Of a stretch of 64,000 nucleotides of DNA, positions 25,790 to 34,290 are shown piece by piece. The notes beneath the pieces were generated by a model. It was not told the DNA's origin. It saw nothing but the letters and a program-made list of their open reading frames with translations, and did no database searches. The DNA comes from Parolsenella catena. Its GTDB lineage: Bacteria > Actinomycetota > Coriobacteriia > Coriobacteriales > Atopobiaceae. Numbering within the stretch: position 1 is the stretch's first letter; each line of letters opens with the position of its first letter. The DNA is taken from positions 992,001 to 1,056,000 of the forward strand of contig NZ_AP019367.1 in the NCBI RefSeq assembly GCF_003966955.1, read 5' to 3'. Both the position numbers and the translations under genes were made by a program.

Positions 25790-28060
25790 ATGAGCAAGAT
25801 CTGGTCATTCATCAAGCGTGACGCCCGTCGCCTGCACCTGAACGTCATCAGCCTCGTCGTCATCGTGGGCATCATCGTCGTGCCGACGTTCTACGCCTGG
25901 TTCAACATCGCCGGCTCCTGGGACCCCTACGGCAACACCGACAACCTCAAGGTGGCCGTCGCTAACTGCGACGCAGGCTACTCCTCGGACCTCATGCCCG
26001 TGGAAATCAACTTCGGCGACCGCGTGGAGGCGGAGCTGCGCGAGTCCACGAGCATCGGCTACACCTTCACCTCGGAGGAGGACGCCCTCGAGGGCGTGCG
26101 CTCCGGCGAGTACTACGCGGCCGTCGTGATCCCGGAGGACTTCTCCACCGAGATGATGACCGTGCTCACGCCCAATCCCACGCGCCCGCAGGTCACCTTC
26201 TACCAGAACGACAAGGCCAACGCGATCGCGCAGATCGTCACGAACAAGGCCTCCTCGGCCATCCAGGCAGACATCAACAAGTCGTTCGCGAGCTCCATCA
26301 CCACGGTGGGTGCCGGCGTGCTCGAGGAGCTGGGCAACTACCTCGATGACGACAACCTCGCCGACGTGGCCGCCAAGCTCGACGACGCCGTGTCCTCCTC
26401 CACCTCCGCGCTCACCGACACCGCCACCAACCTGCGCGACTTCTCGGGCGTCATCGGCTCCACGCAGGGCATGCTTGGCAGCTCCTCCTCAACGCTTGGC
26501 ACGTCGCTCTCCTCCACGCTCGACCTGAGCGGCAGCCTCTCCTCCGCGGCAAACGACGTGCGCGGGCTCGGCAGCGCGCTCGATGGCGCTACCGACTCGC
26601 TCAATGACGCGATCTCCTCGAGCACCTCGAGCCTGGACTCCGTGAGCGGTGCCGTCGACCAGGCGTTCTCCACGGCAGACGGCCAAATTGACAAGCTCAC
26701 CTCCGCCCTGGGATCTGCCGCCGGCGTGGCCGATGACAGCGCGAGCAGGCTCGACGCACTCTCCTCCAAGCTGGGAGCCGCCGCAGACACCGCCTCGCAC
26801 GCCATCAAAGGCATCGACGCGCAGCTTGCCGGCATGGCAGAGACCAACCCTCTTTACGCCGTGCTTACCAAGGCACGCGCTGCGGCCGTGAATGCCCGCG
26901 ACAACGCGAGCGAGGGCCAGGCGCAGGCAAGCGCCGCCGCCGGGCAGATGCGAACGCTCTCCTCGCAGCTCAACAAGACCGCAGGCGACGTTGCAAGCGG
27001 CAAGCAGACCGCGGCGGACGCCAAGGAGAAGCTCTCCGGCGTTATCTCGAGCGCCAAGAGCGGCATCACCACCGTGCAGGGCGTCTACGAGAGCGACCTC
27101 AGGGGAAGCCTCGGCACCCTGGCGGACCAGATCGACGGCGCAGCCGGCAATGCCCAGACCATCACGGACAGCCTCTCCAAGACGTTTGGCGACGTGAGCT
27201 CCATGGCGGGCTCTGCCGCAGACGGCCTGGGTGACGCCGCGAGCGCCATCAACGAGGCGGCAGACGCCCTCGACACGGCGGCATCGAGGCTCTCCGAGCT
27301 GCACGCCAAGCTTAGCGCCGCGCTCGACTCCCAGGACATGCAGCAGGTGCGAGACATCCTCACGGCCAACCCCGACGACCTCGCGAGCTTCATCTCCTCG
27401 CCCGTGGCGGTGGACCGCAACGCCGTCTTTGCCATCGAGAACAACGGCAGCGCCATGGCCCCGTTCTACACGACGCTCGCCATATGGATCGGCGGCGTGG
27501 TGCTTGCCGCCCTCGTGAAGACCAACGCGAGCGAGAAGGCCCTCGAGGAGACGGGCTGCAGCCACACGCAGGCCTATATCGCACGTCTTGCGTTGTTCAC
27601 GCTCATCGGCCTTCTGCAGAGCACGCTCATCTGCGCGGGAGACCTGTACTACCTCGGCGTCCAGTGCGCCAATCCCGTGCTGTTCTTCCTTGCCGGCTGG
27701 CTGGCGAGTTTCACGTTCGTGAACATCATCTACGCGCTCACGGCCTCGTTCGGTGACGTGGGCAAGGCCATTGCCGTCGTGCTCATGGTCATCCAGGTCG
27801 CCGGCTCGGGCGGCACGTTCCCACGCGAGATGCTGCCCCAGGCGTTCCAGGCCATCTACCCGTTCCTGCCATTCGTGCACGCGGAGAACGCCATGCGCGC
27901 CGCCATGTTCGGCCTGTACGGCAACGACTTCTGGGTGAGCCTTGGCACGCTCGCTGGCTTTATCGTACCCGCGCTCTTGCTGGGCCTCGTACTTCGCAAG
28001 CCAATCATTCGCCTCAACGAGTGGGTTGAGAGAAAGCTCGAGAGTACCAAGCTCATGTAG
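25790..28060 (+). CDS. YhgE/Pip-family membrane protein 2
   Basis: A 756-residue paralogue of the upstream protein with the same plan: a first helix ending TFYAWFNIAGSWDPYGNT, a long coiled-coil external domain (residues 130-540) and a C-terminal block of helices. It lacks the additional C-terminal cytosolic extension of its neighbour. The ATG follows the upstream stop by one base. Two adjacent, differently sized YhgE genes suggest a heteromeric complex, which is inference. A hairpin terminator follows. Confidence 0.88.
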   Translation: MSKIWSFIKRDARRLHLNVISLVVIVGIIVVPTFYAWFNIAGSWDPYGNTDNLKVAVANCDAGYSSDLMPVEINFGDRVEAELRESTSIGYTFTSEEDALEGVRSGEYYAAVVIPEDFSTEMMTVLTPNPTRPQVTFYQNDKANAIAQIVTNKASSAIQADINKSFASSITTVGAGVLEELGNYLDDDNLADVAAKLDDAVSSSTSALTDTATNLRDFSGVIGSTQGMLGSSSSTLGTSLSSTLDLSGSLSSAANDVRGLGSALDGATDSLNDAISSSTSSLDSVSGAVDQAFSTADGQIDKLTSALGSAAGVADDSASRLDALSSKLGAAADTASHAIKGIDAQLAGMAETNPLYAVLTKARAAAVNARDNASEGQAQASAAAGQMRTLSSQLNKTAGDVASGKQTAADAKEKLSGVISSAKSGITTVQGVYESDLRGSLGTLADQIDGAAGNAQTITDSLSKTFGDVSSMAGSAADGLGDAASAINEAADALDTAASRLSELHAKLSAALDSQDMQQVRDILTANPDDLASFISSPVAVDRNAVFAIENNGSAMAPFYTTLAIWIGGVVLAALVKTNASEKALEETGCSHTQAYIARLALFTLIGLLQSTLICAGDLYYLGVQCANPVLFFLAGWLASFTFVNIIYALTASFGDVGKAIAVVLMVIQVAGSGGTFPREMLPQAFQAIYPFLPFVHAENAMRAAMFGLYGNDFWVSLGTLAGFIVPALLLGLVLRKPIIRLNEWVERKLESTKLM

Positions 28061-28084
28061 TCCTAAGCAGACACTGAGAGTAAA

Positions 28085-28126
28085 GGCGGGCGTCGCTGCT
28101 TACAAGGCAACGGCGCCCGCCTGCTG
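28085..28126 (+). terminator. Terminator after the YhgE pair
   Basis: GGCGGGCG (28085-28092) and CGCCCGCC (28114-28121) form an 8-bp stem around a 21-nt loop. TGCTGTTTA follows on the plus strand. It is moderately convincing. Confidence 0.6.
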
Positions 28127-28137
28127 TTTATCGTGTT

Positions 28138-28181
28138 ATCGTCCCTAAGAGTTGCAAGCAAAGGCCAATCTTAGGGACGAT
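28138..28181. repeat. 12-bp inverted repeat between convergent genes
   Basis: ATCGTCCCTAAG (28138-28149) and its exact complement (28170-28181) are separated by 20 bases. The element lies between the YhgE operon and tlyA, which converge here. It could be a tlyA terminator or a REP-like element; only one copy is seen in the window. Confidence 0.6.
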
Positions 28182-28216
28182 TGGCACGATACGTGTCTAT
28201 TGAGTTGAGCTGACAG

Positions 28217-28984
28217 CTATGCGATGAACGAGAGGTCGAGCTCCGCGGGCCGCTCTCCACGCACGCCGAGGAGCAGGTACTCGTGGTTTCCCTTGGCGCC
28301 CGTGATCGCGCTCTCGCAGCAGCCCTGGACGGCAAGGCCAGCCTCGTTGAGCGCTGCGGCCACGCGCTCCACGGCCCGTCGACGCACCTCGGACCTGCGC
28401 ACGACGCCACCCTCCCCCACGTCCTCGCGAGCAGCCTCGAACTGGGGCTTCACGAGCGTGAGAAAGCGCCCCTGCGGGCCGAGAAGCTCGCACACGGCGG
28501 GCAGTACGGTAAGCACTGAGGTGAATGAGACGTCGCAGACAGCCAGGTCAAACGTGGCCGCGTTTTCCTCGTTGGGAACGTCAACGATGTTCGTGCGCTC
28601 CAGAAGCGTCACGCGCTCGTCTTGCCTGAGCGACCAGTCGAACTGAGCGTAGCCCACGTCGACAGACGTCACGCGAGCGGCGCCACGGCTGAGCAAGCAA
28701 TCGGTGAAGCCACCGGTGGAACAGCCCACGTCCACGCATGTAAGGCCCATGGGATCAAAGCCAAAGAAGTCGAGGCCGCGCTCAAGCTTGAGGCCGCCTC
28801 GACTCACGTAGGGAAGCTGACCGCGCACGTGCAGCTCGCAACCAGGGCGAACCTGCGTGCCTGCGGACGCATAGCGCATGGAGGGGCCGGAGACGTCACC
28901 GGCCATGACGGCGCGCATCGCGTCGTCCTTGGAGCGAAAGAAGCCCTGCGCCACGAGCTCGTCGTCAAGCCTGTGCTTCGGCAC
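28217..28984 (-). CDS. tlyA: TlyA-family rRNA 2'-O-methyltransferase
   Basis: A 255-residue protein with an N-terminal S4 RNA-binding domain (RLDDELVAQGFFRSKDDAMRAVMAG) and a FtsJ-like methyltransferase (YVSRGGLKLERGLDFF, then VDVGCSTGGFTDCLLSRGA and VDVGYAQFDWSLRQD). TlyA methylates 16S and 23S rRNA ribose positions; in mycobacteria this creates capreomycin sensitivity. The family is often misnamed hemolysin. The start is GTG, two bases after the xseB stop. Confidence 0.92.
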   Translation of the reverse strand: MPKHRLDDELVAQGFFRSKDDAMRAVMAGDVSGPSMRYASAGTQVRPGCELHVRGQLPYVSRGGLKLERGLDFFGFDPMGLTCVDVGCSTGGFTDCLLSRGAARVTSVDVGYAQFDWSLRQDERVTLLERTNIVDVPNEENAATFDLAVCDVSFTSVLTVLPAVCELLGPQGRFLTLVKPQFEAAREDVGEGGVVRRSEVRRRAVERVAAALNEAGLAVQGCCESAITGAKGNHEYLLLGVRGERPAELDLSFIA

Positions 28985-28986
28985 GG

Positions 28987-29304
28987 CTACTTGGCCTCAT
29001 CGGCGGAGTCTGCGCTGGCGTGCTCGGCCGCATCCTTGGCCTCGAACTCGCCGGTGGCCTTCTCGTCTTCATCGGCATCCTGCGCCGAGACGGGCTCGGC
29101 CAGGCGCTCGCGCTCCTCGGGAGAGAACGCCGCCTTGTCAACGAGGTCCACGGCGCGCGTTCCCAGCGCGATGGCCTCGTCAAAGAGGTCAAGAGAGCGC
29201 TCGAGCGACGTGTCCTTCTTGCGCACGTCCGCAATGATCTCATCAAGGCGAGCCGTAACGTCAGAGAAGCGCTCGTAACCGGAGATGTCGGGAGCCTTGG
29301 CCAT
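28987..29304 (-). CDS. xseB: Exodeoxyribonuclease VII small subunit
   Basis: A 105-residue acidic helical protein. The XseB core is residues 10-60 (YERFSDVTARLDEIIADVRKKDTSLERSLDLFDEAIALG), followed by an acidic low-complexity tail of about 40 residues that most homologues lack. XseB helices decorate XseA in the ExoVII complex that degrades single-stranded DNA. xseA, its usual direct neighbour, is not here: nusB lies immediately upstream and tlyA downstream. The large subunit must be elsewhere or missing. Confidence 0.88.
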   Translation of the reverse strand: MAKAPDISGYERFSDVTARLDEIIADVRKKDTSLERSLDLFDEAIALGTRAVDLVDKAAFSPEERERLAEPVSAQDADEDEKATGEFEAKDAAEHASADSADEAK

Positions 29305-29309
29305 AGGGG

Positions 29310-29879
29310 CTACTCGCCCTCTCCAGACCAGTTGTCACCGTCGTCATAGGGATAGTCATCCTCGCCAAAGGACTGCTCATGGGCAGCCTGCTGACGAGCG
29401 CGCTCCTCGGCCTCGGCGGCCGCGTGGGCGTGACCCTTCTCCACAACGTCGACGCCGGCGTCGATGTCGGTCTGAATGCGGCCGAGGATACCGTTCACGA
29501 AACGGCTCGACTCCTCGGAGCTGCCAAACGCCTTGGCAAGCTCGACGCACTCGTCGATGGCGACCGCGGAGGCCACCTCGTCAACGTAGAGGATCTCGAA
29601 CAGGGCGATGCGCAGCAGGTTGCGGTCCGTGGCAGAGACGCGGGAGAGGCTCCAGTTGCGCGAGGCCTCGGAAAGCACGGCGTCAATGTCTGCAAGGTGC
29701 TCATACGTGCCACGCGCGAGAAGCTCGCCGTACTCGTCAAGCGGGCCCTCGGACAGGGCGTACTCGCCGGAGAGGACGTCGGCGACGGAACGACCGCTGG
29801 CCTCGGCCTGGAACAGAAGCTGAAGGGCATTACAGCGAGAGAGCGTGCGTCCCCCGATGTGCTTGTGGTTAGAAGACAA
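29310..29879 (-). CDS. nusB: Transcription antitermination protein NusB
   Basis: A 189-residue protein. The first 140 residues are the all-helical NusB domain (RTLSRCNALQLLFQAEASG ... DRNLLRIALFEILYVDEVASAVAIDECVELAKAFGSSEESSRFVNGILGRI). An acidic and histidine-bearing tail of about 45 residues follows. NusB with NusE binds boxA RNA to stop premature termination in rRNA operons. The start is TTG at 29879, supported by AAGGAG six bases upstream and overlapping the end of the asp23-like gene. xseB follows after five bases. Confidence 0.93.
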   Translation of the reverse strand: MSSNHKHIGGRTLSRCNALQLLFQAEASGRSVADVLSGEYALSEGPLDEYGELLARGTYEHLADIDAVLSEASRNWSLSRVSATDRNLLRIALFEILYVDEVASAVAIDECVELAKAFGSSEESSRFVNGILGRIQTDIDAGVDVVEKGHAHAAAEAEERARQQAAHEQSFGEDDYPYDDGDNWSGEGE

Positions 29880-29882
29880 GAC

Positions 29883-30245
29883 CTACTCCTTGGGGAAGAC
29901 GAGCTCATCGATGCAGACGTCGATGCTAGCGACGCGCACGCCAATCTGGGCATCCACGGCCTCGGCAACGGCGGCGCGGACCTCCTCGGCGAGCTTGGTG
30001 AACGGGTAGCCAAAGAACACGACGAGACGAACGGTGATGGCGATGGCGTCGCCGTCGACGACGCTGCACTCGACGGCGCTCGCCGTGGGCTGGGGCTTGG
30101 AGGTCAGCATGGCGATGATGCCACTGGCGATGTCCTTGCCATAGACGGAGGCCACGCCCTCGACCTTCTCGGCGGCGGCGCTCACGATCGTGGAGACGAC
30201 GCTCTTGGAGACGCCCATGCCGGCGATTCTCAGCTCATTGCTCAT
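29883..30245 (-). CDS. Asp23/Gls24-family envelope stress protein
   Basis: A 120-residue Asp23/Gls24-type protein (LRIAGMGVSKSVVSTIVSAAAEKVEGVASVYG, then a conserved beta-rich C-terminal half ending SIDVCIDELVFPKE). The family includes alkaline shock proteins linked to cell envelope homeostasis in Gram-positives. The position between efp and nusB is the conserved one for this family in Gram-positives. The ATG has AAAGGGG upstream. A hairpin separates it from efp. Confidence 0.88.
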   Translation of the reverse strand: MSNELRIAGMGVSKSVVSTIVSAAAEKVEGVASVYGKDIASGIIAMLTSKPQPTASAVECSVVDGDAIAITVRLVVFFGYPFTKLAEEVRAAVAEAVDAQIGVRVASIDVCIDELVFPKE

Positions 30246-30270
30246 GACTGCCCCTTTCGGTGCGAAAGCG

Positions 30271-30297
30271 CCCGCGTGCCGACAAGTGGCACGCGGG
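30271..30297 (-). terminator. Hairpin between efp and the asp23-like gene
   Basis: CCCGCGTGCC (30271-30280) and GGCACGCGGG (30288-30297) form a perfect 10-bp stem with a 7-nt loop. On the minus strand CGCTTTCG follows, so it is a weak terminator or attenuator. Confidence 0.6.
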
Positions 30298-30311
30298 CCC
30301 GTTGATAGACG

Positions 30312-30878
30312 CTAGACGCGGGAGACGAACTTACCCTCGCGGGTGTCGATCTTGATGACCTCGCCCTCGTTGAGGTACATCGGCACCTGGATGACGGCGC
30401 CCGTCTCGACCGTAGCCGGCTTGCCGCCGCCCTGGACGGTGTCGCCCTTGAAGCCCGGGTCGGTCTTGGTGATCTCGACCTCGATGAACATGGGGGGCTG
30501 GACGGTGAGCAGGTCGTCGTCGGCGTACATGAGCTGGCAGACGTCGTTCTCCTTGAGCCACTTGGCGTTGTCGCCGATGAAGTCGGCGGGCACCGGAATC
30601 TGCTCGTAGGTGCTCATGTCCATGAAGTAGTAGTTGTCACCGTCGTTGTAGAGGTACTGCATCTCCTTGGTGGAGAGCATGACGGAGTCGAACTTGGAGC
30701 CGGCGTTGCAGGTCTGGTCGCCGATGACGCGGCCGGAGCGGAGGTCCTTGATCTTGTAGCGAACGAAGGCGCCGCCCTTGCCCGGCTTGACGTGCTGGAA
30801 CTCGACGAGGGTGTAGATCTTGTCCTTGATCTTGAGGCCCATGCCGTTCTTGAACTCGGCGGTGCTGATCTGCTGCAT
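30312..30878 (-). CDS. efp: Elongation factor P
   Basis: A 188-residue EF-P, normal length. An N-terminal KOW domain carries the tip loop VKPGKGGAF with the modifiable lysine at position 34, and two OB domains follow (TKTDPGFKGDTVQGGGKPATVETGAVIQVPMYLNEGEVIKIDTREGKFVSRV). EF-P rescues ribosomes stalled on proline runs. The loop lysine is flanked by Gly, as in lineages that modify Lys, but the modifying enzyme is not in this window. An extended -10 promoter lies about 65 bases upstream. Confidence 0.97.
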   Translation of the reverse strand: MQQISTAEFKNGMGLKIKDKIYTLVEFQHVKPGKGGAFVRYKIKDLRSGRVIGDQTCNAGSKFDSVMLSTKEMQYLYNDGDNYYFMDMSTYEQIPVPADFIGDNAKWLKENDVCQLMYADDDLLTVQPPMFIEVEITKTDPGFKGDTVQGGGKPATVETGAVIQVPMYLNEGEVIKIDTREGKFVSRV

Positions 30879-30943
30879 CTAAAGACTCTCTTCCTGTCTT
30901 AGGCCCGCGTGCGCGCGAACCACATACGTTCATGCAGTCTGGT

Positions 30944-30952
30944 ATTGTAGCA
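30944..30952 (-). promoter_or_regulatory. Extended -10 promoter of efp
   Basis: TGCTACAAT on the minus strand (TACAAT at 30944-30949) is a strong extended -10 element 66 bases upstream of efp. No clear -35. Confidence 0.65.
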
Positions 30953-31044
30953 CGCCCGATATGGGCCCATGCACGCGCCGGGCATACCCCCAAGAGCTGC
31001 ACACATGCAGCCGCCGTCCACGGCGTGGGACGGGCACAAGGGGA

Positions 31045-31437
31045 CTACTTCTCGTGACGGATCATCGAGGGAATCTTGGGGATGGCCCTCACGCCGGCCT
31101 TCAGGACGTCGAGAAGCGAGGGGCTCCTCTGGATGCGGCTCGCGTCCACGTGCTCGCGGACGGCGCGCAGCGTTGCCTTGTTGTTGCGCGTGGAGAAGAC
31201 GAACTTGTTGCCGTCCTTGATGAAGATGGCGAAGCGGCTGATCTTCTTGCCCGGCAGCACCTCGGCAGCCACGTAGTCCACCTCATCCCAGGGGATCTGG
31301 ACGAAGTCGTCGCGGTTGCGCTCGTTGTAGAACTCGAACGCGCGGTCCCCCACCATGACGTCGCCGTACGTGCCAAGCCCAGAGAGGAAGCTCGCCCTCT
31401 CCGTGTACTCGACCCTCGTGTTCTGAGACTGGGCCAT
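31045..31437 (-). CDS. DUF956 protein (ManO-like) of the mannose PTS operon
   Basis: A 130-residue soluble protein of the DUF956 family (SFLSGLGTYGDVMVGDRAFEFYNERNRDDFVQIPWDEVDYV ... FSTRNNKATLRAVREHV). The family is found almost only at the end of mannose-type PTS operons, where lactobacillus ManO has been described as a regulator of the man operon. A PH-like fold is plausible. It follows manZ after a hairpin that may tune its level. The start is ATG at 31437 with GGAGG five bases upstream; the GTG just before it is less well placed. Confidence 0.85.
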   Translation of the reverse strand: MAQSQNTRVEYTERASFLSGLGTYGDVMVGDRAFEFYNERNRDDFVQIPWDEVDYVAAEVLPGKKISRFAIFIKDGNKFVFSTRNNKATLRAVREHVDASRIQRSPSLLDVLKAGVRAIPKIPSMIRHEK

Positions 31438-31467
31438 CACGGCCTCCTTCTTGCTCCCACCCTACGA

Positions 31468-31501
31468 AAGGGGCCGCTCCCCAGCGCGGGAAGCGGCCCT
31501 T
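31468..31501 (-). terminator. Attenuator-like hairpin between manZ and DUF956
   Basis: GGGCCGCT (31471-31478) pairs with AGCGGCCC (31492-31499) around a 13-nt loop. On the minus strand CCTTTCG follows. It probably reduces read-through into the DUF956 gene. Confidence 0.6.
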
Positions 31502-31525
31502 GAGAAGTCGCTATGCGGCTACATC

Positions 31526-32446
31526 CTACATGAAGCCGAGCAGACGACCAATGATGCCCACGGCGAAGAGGGCCAGGATGATGACGATCGGGCTGACCTT
31601 CTTCTTGAGCAGCTTGCAGCACAGAAGCGTGAGCAGCACGGCGGCGAGGCCGGGGATGAGCTGGTCGAGGTTCTGCTGCAGCGTCGTGACCTTCGTGGCG
31701 TCCAGGGCGGTGGCACCGATGGAGTTGTACTGGGTCAGGGCCTCCTTAATGCCCTCGGAGCCACTGGGAAGCTTGCTCCAGTCGATGTAGGCGCCCTCAG
31801 CCTGAGGAATCTGCGAGACGATCGGCGTGAAGGAGATGGACACCCAGCGCTGGACGAGCGCACCGATGATGAACATGCCCAGAATGGAGGCACCTTCGGT
31901 GATCTTGCCCATGAGGCCGCCGGAGAGGTCCTTGGCGATGGAGGAACCCACCTTGTAGCCAAACTCCTGCGTGTACCACTCGAAGGCCATACGGATGATG
32001 TTCCACGCCACGAAGAAGAGGATGGGGCCCACGATGGAGCCACCGAGCGCGAGCGACGCGCCGAGGGCGCCGAGAATCGGGCGCACGGTGAACCAGAACA
32101 CCGGGTCGCCAACGCCAGCCAGCGGGCCCATCATGCCTACCTTGACGCCCTGGATGGCAGCGTCGTCAACGGGGGCGCCGTTGGCACGCTCCTCCTCGAG
32201 GGCGAGCGTGACGCCGATGACCGGGCTGGAGACATAAGGGTGCGTGTTGTAGAACTCGAGGTGACGCTTGAGGGCGGCAACCTGGTCTTCCTTGGCGGGG
32301 TAGAGCTTCTTGATCGCGGGGATCATGGAGTAGCACCAGCCGCCGTTCTGCATGCGCTCGTAGTTCCAGGAGCCCTGGAGGAACTGGTGGCGCCACCAGA
32401 CCTTCTTGCGGTCAGCAGCGGTGAGCTCGAACTTGTTCTCTGCCAT
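31526..32446 (-). CDS. manZ: Mannose-type PTS system IID component
   Basis: A 306-residue EIID membrane subunit. Typical segments are WWRHQFLQGSWNYERMQNGGWCYSMIPAIKKLY, VGMMGPLAGVGDPVFWFTVRPILGALGASLALGGSIVGPILFF and a C-terminal transmembrane hairpin (LIPGLAAVLLTLLCCKLLKKK). With EIIC it forms the sugar channel. The ATG at 32446 has GGGAGAG upstream; a GTG nine bases earlier is rejected. It follows manY closely. Confidence 0.95.
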   Translation of the reverse strand: MAENKFELTAADRKKVWWRHQFLQGSWNYERMQNGGWCYSMIPAIKKLYPAKEDQVAALKRHLEFYNTHPYVSSPVIGVTLALEEERANGAPVDDAAIQGVKVGMMGPLAGVGDPVFWFTVRPILGALGASLALGGSIVGPILFFVAWNIIRMAFEWYTQEFGYKVGSSIAKDLSGGLMGKITEGASILGMFIIGALVQRWVSISFTPIVSQIPQAEGAYIDWSKLPSGSEGIKEALTQYNSIGATALDATKVTTLQQNLDQLIPGLAAVLLTLLCCKLLKKKVSPIVIILALFAVGIIGRLLGFM

Positions 32447-32464
32447 GGTAGTCACTCTCCCTTC

Positions 32465-33283
32465 CTACTCGTAGTCGTTCAGAATGTCGCCCAGCGGATC
32501 GCCGGAGCCGCCACCGTTGCCGCCACCCTGCTTGGCCATGTCCTTGAGGCCAAGGTAGACGAGGGCGAGCGAGATGCCGATGAGGCCAAGGGCGATGAGC
32601 GTGAGCTGGGAGATGGCAGCGAGGACGAAGCCGAGGATGAAGAACGGCCAGGTCTCCTTGGTGGCCATCATGTTGATGACCATGGCGTAGCCTACGGCAG
32701 CAACCATGCCACCGCCGACGGCCATGCCGCCGGCGAGCCATGCGGGCATGGCGTTGAGCGCGTTCGTGACGGCAGAGTCCGGGATGACGCAGAGCAGCGC
32801 GGCCGGAATGGCGATGCGGACGCCCTGCATGCAGATGGCGACGACCTGCCAGACCTCGATGCCCTTGAAGTCGCCCTTCTCGGCGCAGGCGTCCATGGCA
32901 TGGACGATGCCCGTGGCGAGCGTACGGCAGATCATCGTGAGGAACAGGCCAGCGACGGACAGCGGGATGGCCAAGGCCACGGAGGTGGTGATGGCGTTGC
33001 TCACGTCAGCATTGCCGCCGTTGAGGGCCAGGACCATGATGATGGCCGAGGCAACGGATGCAAGCGCGGCGTCGGGGGCCACGGCGGCGCCGATGTTCGC
33101 CCAGCCGAGGGCAATCATCTGGAGCTGGCCGCCAAGGAGGATGCCCTCCTGGAGATGGCCGCTGACAAGGCCGATGAGCGTGCAGGCCACCAGGGGCTGG
33201 TGGAACTCGAACTCATCGAGGATGCCTTCCATACCAGCGAGGAAGGCAACAATGACGATGAGAGCAATCGTGATTGGAGTCAT
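32465..33283 (-). CDS. manY: Mannose-type PTS system IIC component
   Basis: A 272-residue EIIC subunit with about nine hydrophobic helices and the family segments AFLAGMEGILDEFEFHQPLVACTLIGLVSGH and GWANIGAAVAPDAALASVASAII. It forms the substrate-binding membrane core. The short Gly-rich C terminus (KQGGGNGGGSGDPLGDIL) is a linker. The ATG is preceded by AAGGAGGG overlapping the manX stop region. Confidence 0.95.
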   Translation of the reverse strand: MTPITIALIVIVAFLAGMEGILDEFEFHQPLVACTLIGLVSGHLQEGILLGGQLQMIALGWANIGAAVAPDAALASVASAIIMVLALNGGNADVSNAITTSVALAIPLSVAGLFLTMICRTLATGIVHAMDACAEKGDFKGIEVWQVVAICMQGVRIAIPAALLCVIPDSAVTNALNAMPAWLAGGMAVGGGMVAAVGYAMVINMMATKETWPFFILGFVLAAISQLTLIALGLIGISLALVYLGLKDMAKQGGGNGGGSGDPLGDILNDYE

Positions 33284-33297
33284 GTGTCAGACCCTCC

Positions 33298-34290
33298 TTA
33301 CTGATTTGCCTGGGCGGCCAAGTCTGCCTTGGCCTTCTTGAGCATTGCGTCGACGTTCTCAGAGGCGTCGGAGGGCACCTTGCGGGCCTCGAACTCGACG
33401 CCAAGCTCGCGGAGCCTCTCGATGGTCTTGACGTCGTCCTCGCCCATGGCGATGGCGTTCGTCACAACGACCTTGCCCACGGAGTGCGCCATGGAGCCGA
33501 TGTTGGCCTTCTTGATGTCAACGCCGCCCTCGATGCACTTGAGCAGGTCCTGCGGAGTCTCGAACAAGAGGAACGCCTTCGTGGCGCCAAAGCGCGGGTC
33601 CTTGGCGACCTCGACCATCTTGGAGATGGGCACGACGTTGGCCGGAACTCCCGGAGGCGCGGCCTGCTCGATCATGGTCTTGCGCAGCTCGTCATGGGCC
33701 ACGCCATCGGAGACCACGATGATGCGGTTGGGCGCAATCTGCTTGGTCCAGGCGGTAGCCACCTGGCCGTGGAGCAGGCGCGTGTCGATGCGGACGGCCG
33801 CGATGTCGATCTTGCCGTTGCCGAGCACCGTGCCGGGGGCGATGGCTCCGGCGTGGGCTGCCGCCGCCTTGGACGCCGTCACCTTGGGCTCGAGGCCCTC
33901 GGGAAGGACGCGAACGCCCTTGCGACCCTCGGAGACGAGGTGAGCCGCGATGTCATGGGCAGACTTCGTCGCATCGATGCGCGCCGAGTATGCCTCGATG
34001 AGCATCGGCAGGTTCAGACCCGTGACGATGGCCCACGTGTCGTGACCCTTGGCGAAGGCGCTCGTCTGGTTGAACGGCGTGCCTCCCCACAGGTCGACCA
34101 GGAACAGGACCTGCTCCTGGTCCTCGAGCGAGGCAACGGCCTTCTCGAGGTTTGCCCTGAAGTCATCAGGGCCCATGGACGGCTCGAGACTGACGACGGC
34201 AACGTTCTCCTGGTCACCAAAGACCATGGAGCCCGTCTGCCGGACGCCCGCCGCAAGATCGCCATGGCTTGCTAGGACAATCCCTACCAT
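33298..34290 (-). CDS. manX: Mannose-type PTS system IIAB component
   Basis: A 330-residue fused EIIAB protein. The IIA domain (residues 1-125) has the phosphorylated histidine at position 9 in IVLASHGDLA. A linker rich in Ala/Lys follows. The IIB domain (from about residue 165) has RIDTRLLHGQVATAW with its active histidine. It passes phosphate from HPr to the incoming sugar (mannose, glucose or an amino sugar; exact substrate not readable). The frame continues upstream, but the ATG at 34290 has GGGAGG five bases ahead and fits the family. It heads the manXYZ-DUF956 operon, preceded by an AT-rich region. Confidence 0.95.
   Translation of the reverse strand: MVGIVLASHGDLAAGVRQTGSMVFGDQENVAVVSLEPSMGPDDFRANLEKAVASLEDQEQVLFLVDLWGGTPFNQTSAFAKGHDTWAIVTGLNLPMLIEAYSARIDATKSAHDIAAHLVSEGRKGVRVLPEGLEPKVTASKAAAAHAGAIAPGTVLGNGKIDIAAVRIDTRLLHGQVATAWTKQIAPNRIIVVSDGVAHDELRKTMIEQAAPPGVPANVVPISKMVEVAKDPRFGATKAFLLFETPQDLLKCIEGGVDIKKANIGSMAHSVGKVVVTNAIAMGEDDVKTIERLRELGVEFEARKVPSDASENVDAMLKKAKADLAAQANQ

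Noticed and set aside
30996-31011. A tiny hairpin GCTGCA/TGCAGC after the DUF956 gene as terminator
   Set aside because: A 6-bp stem without a T run is too weak to call.
31451-33304. A 617-codon plus-strand frame across manYZ
   Set aside because: Antisense to intact PTS genes; composition bias only.
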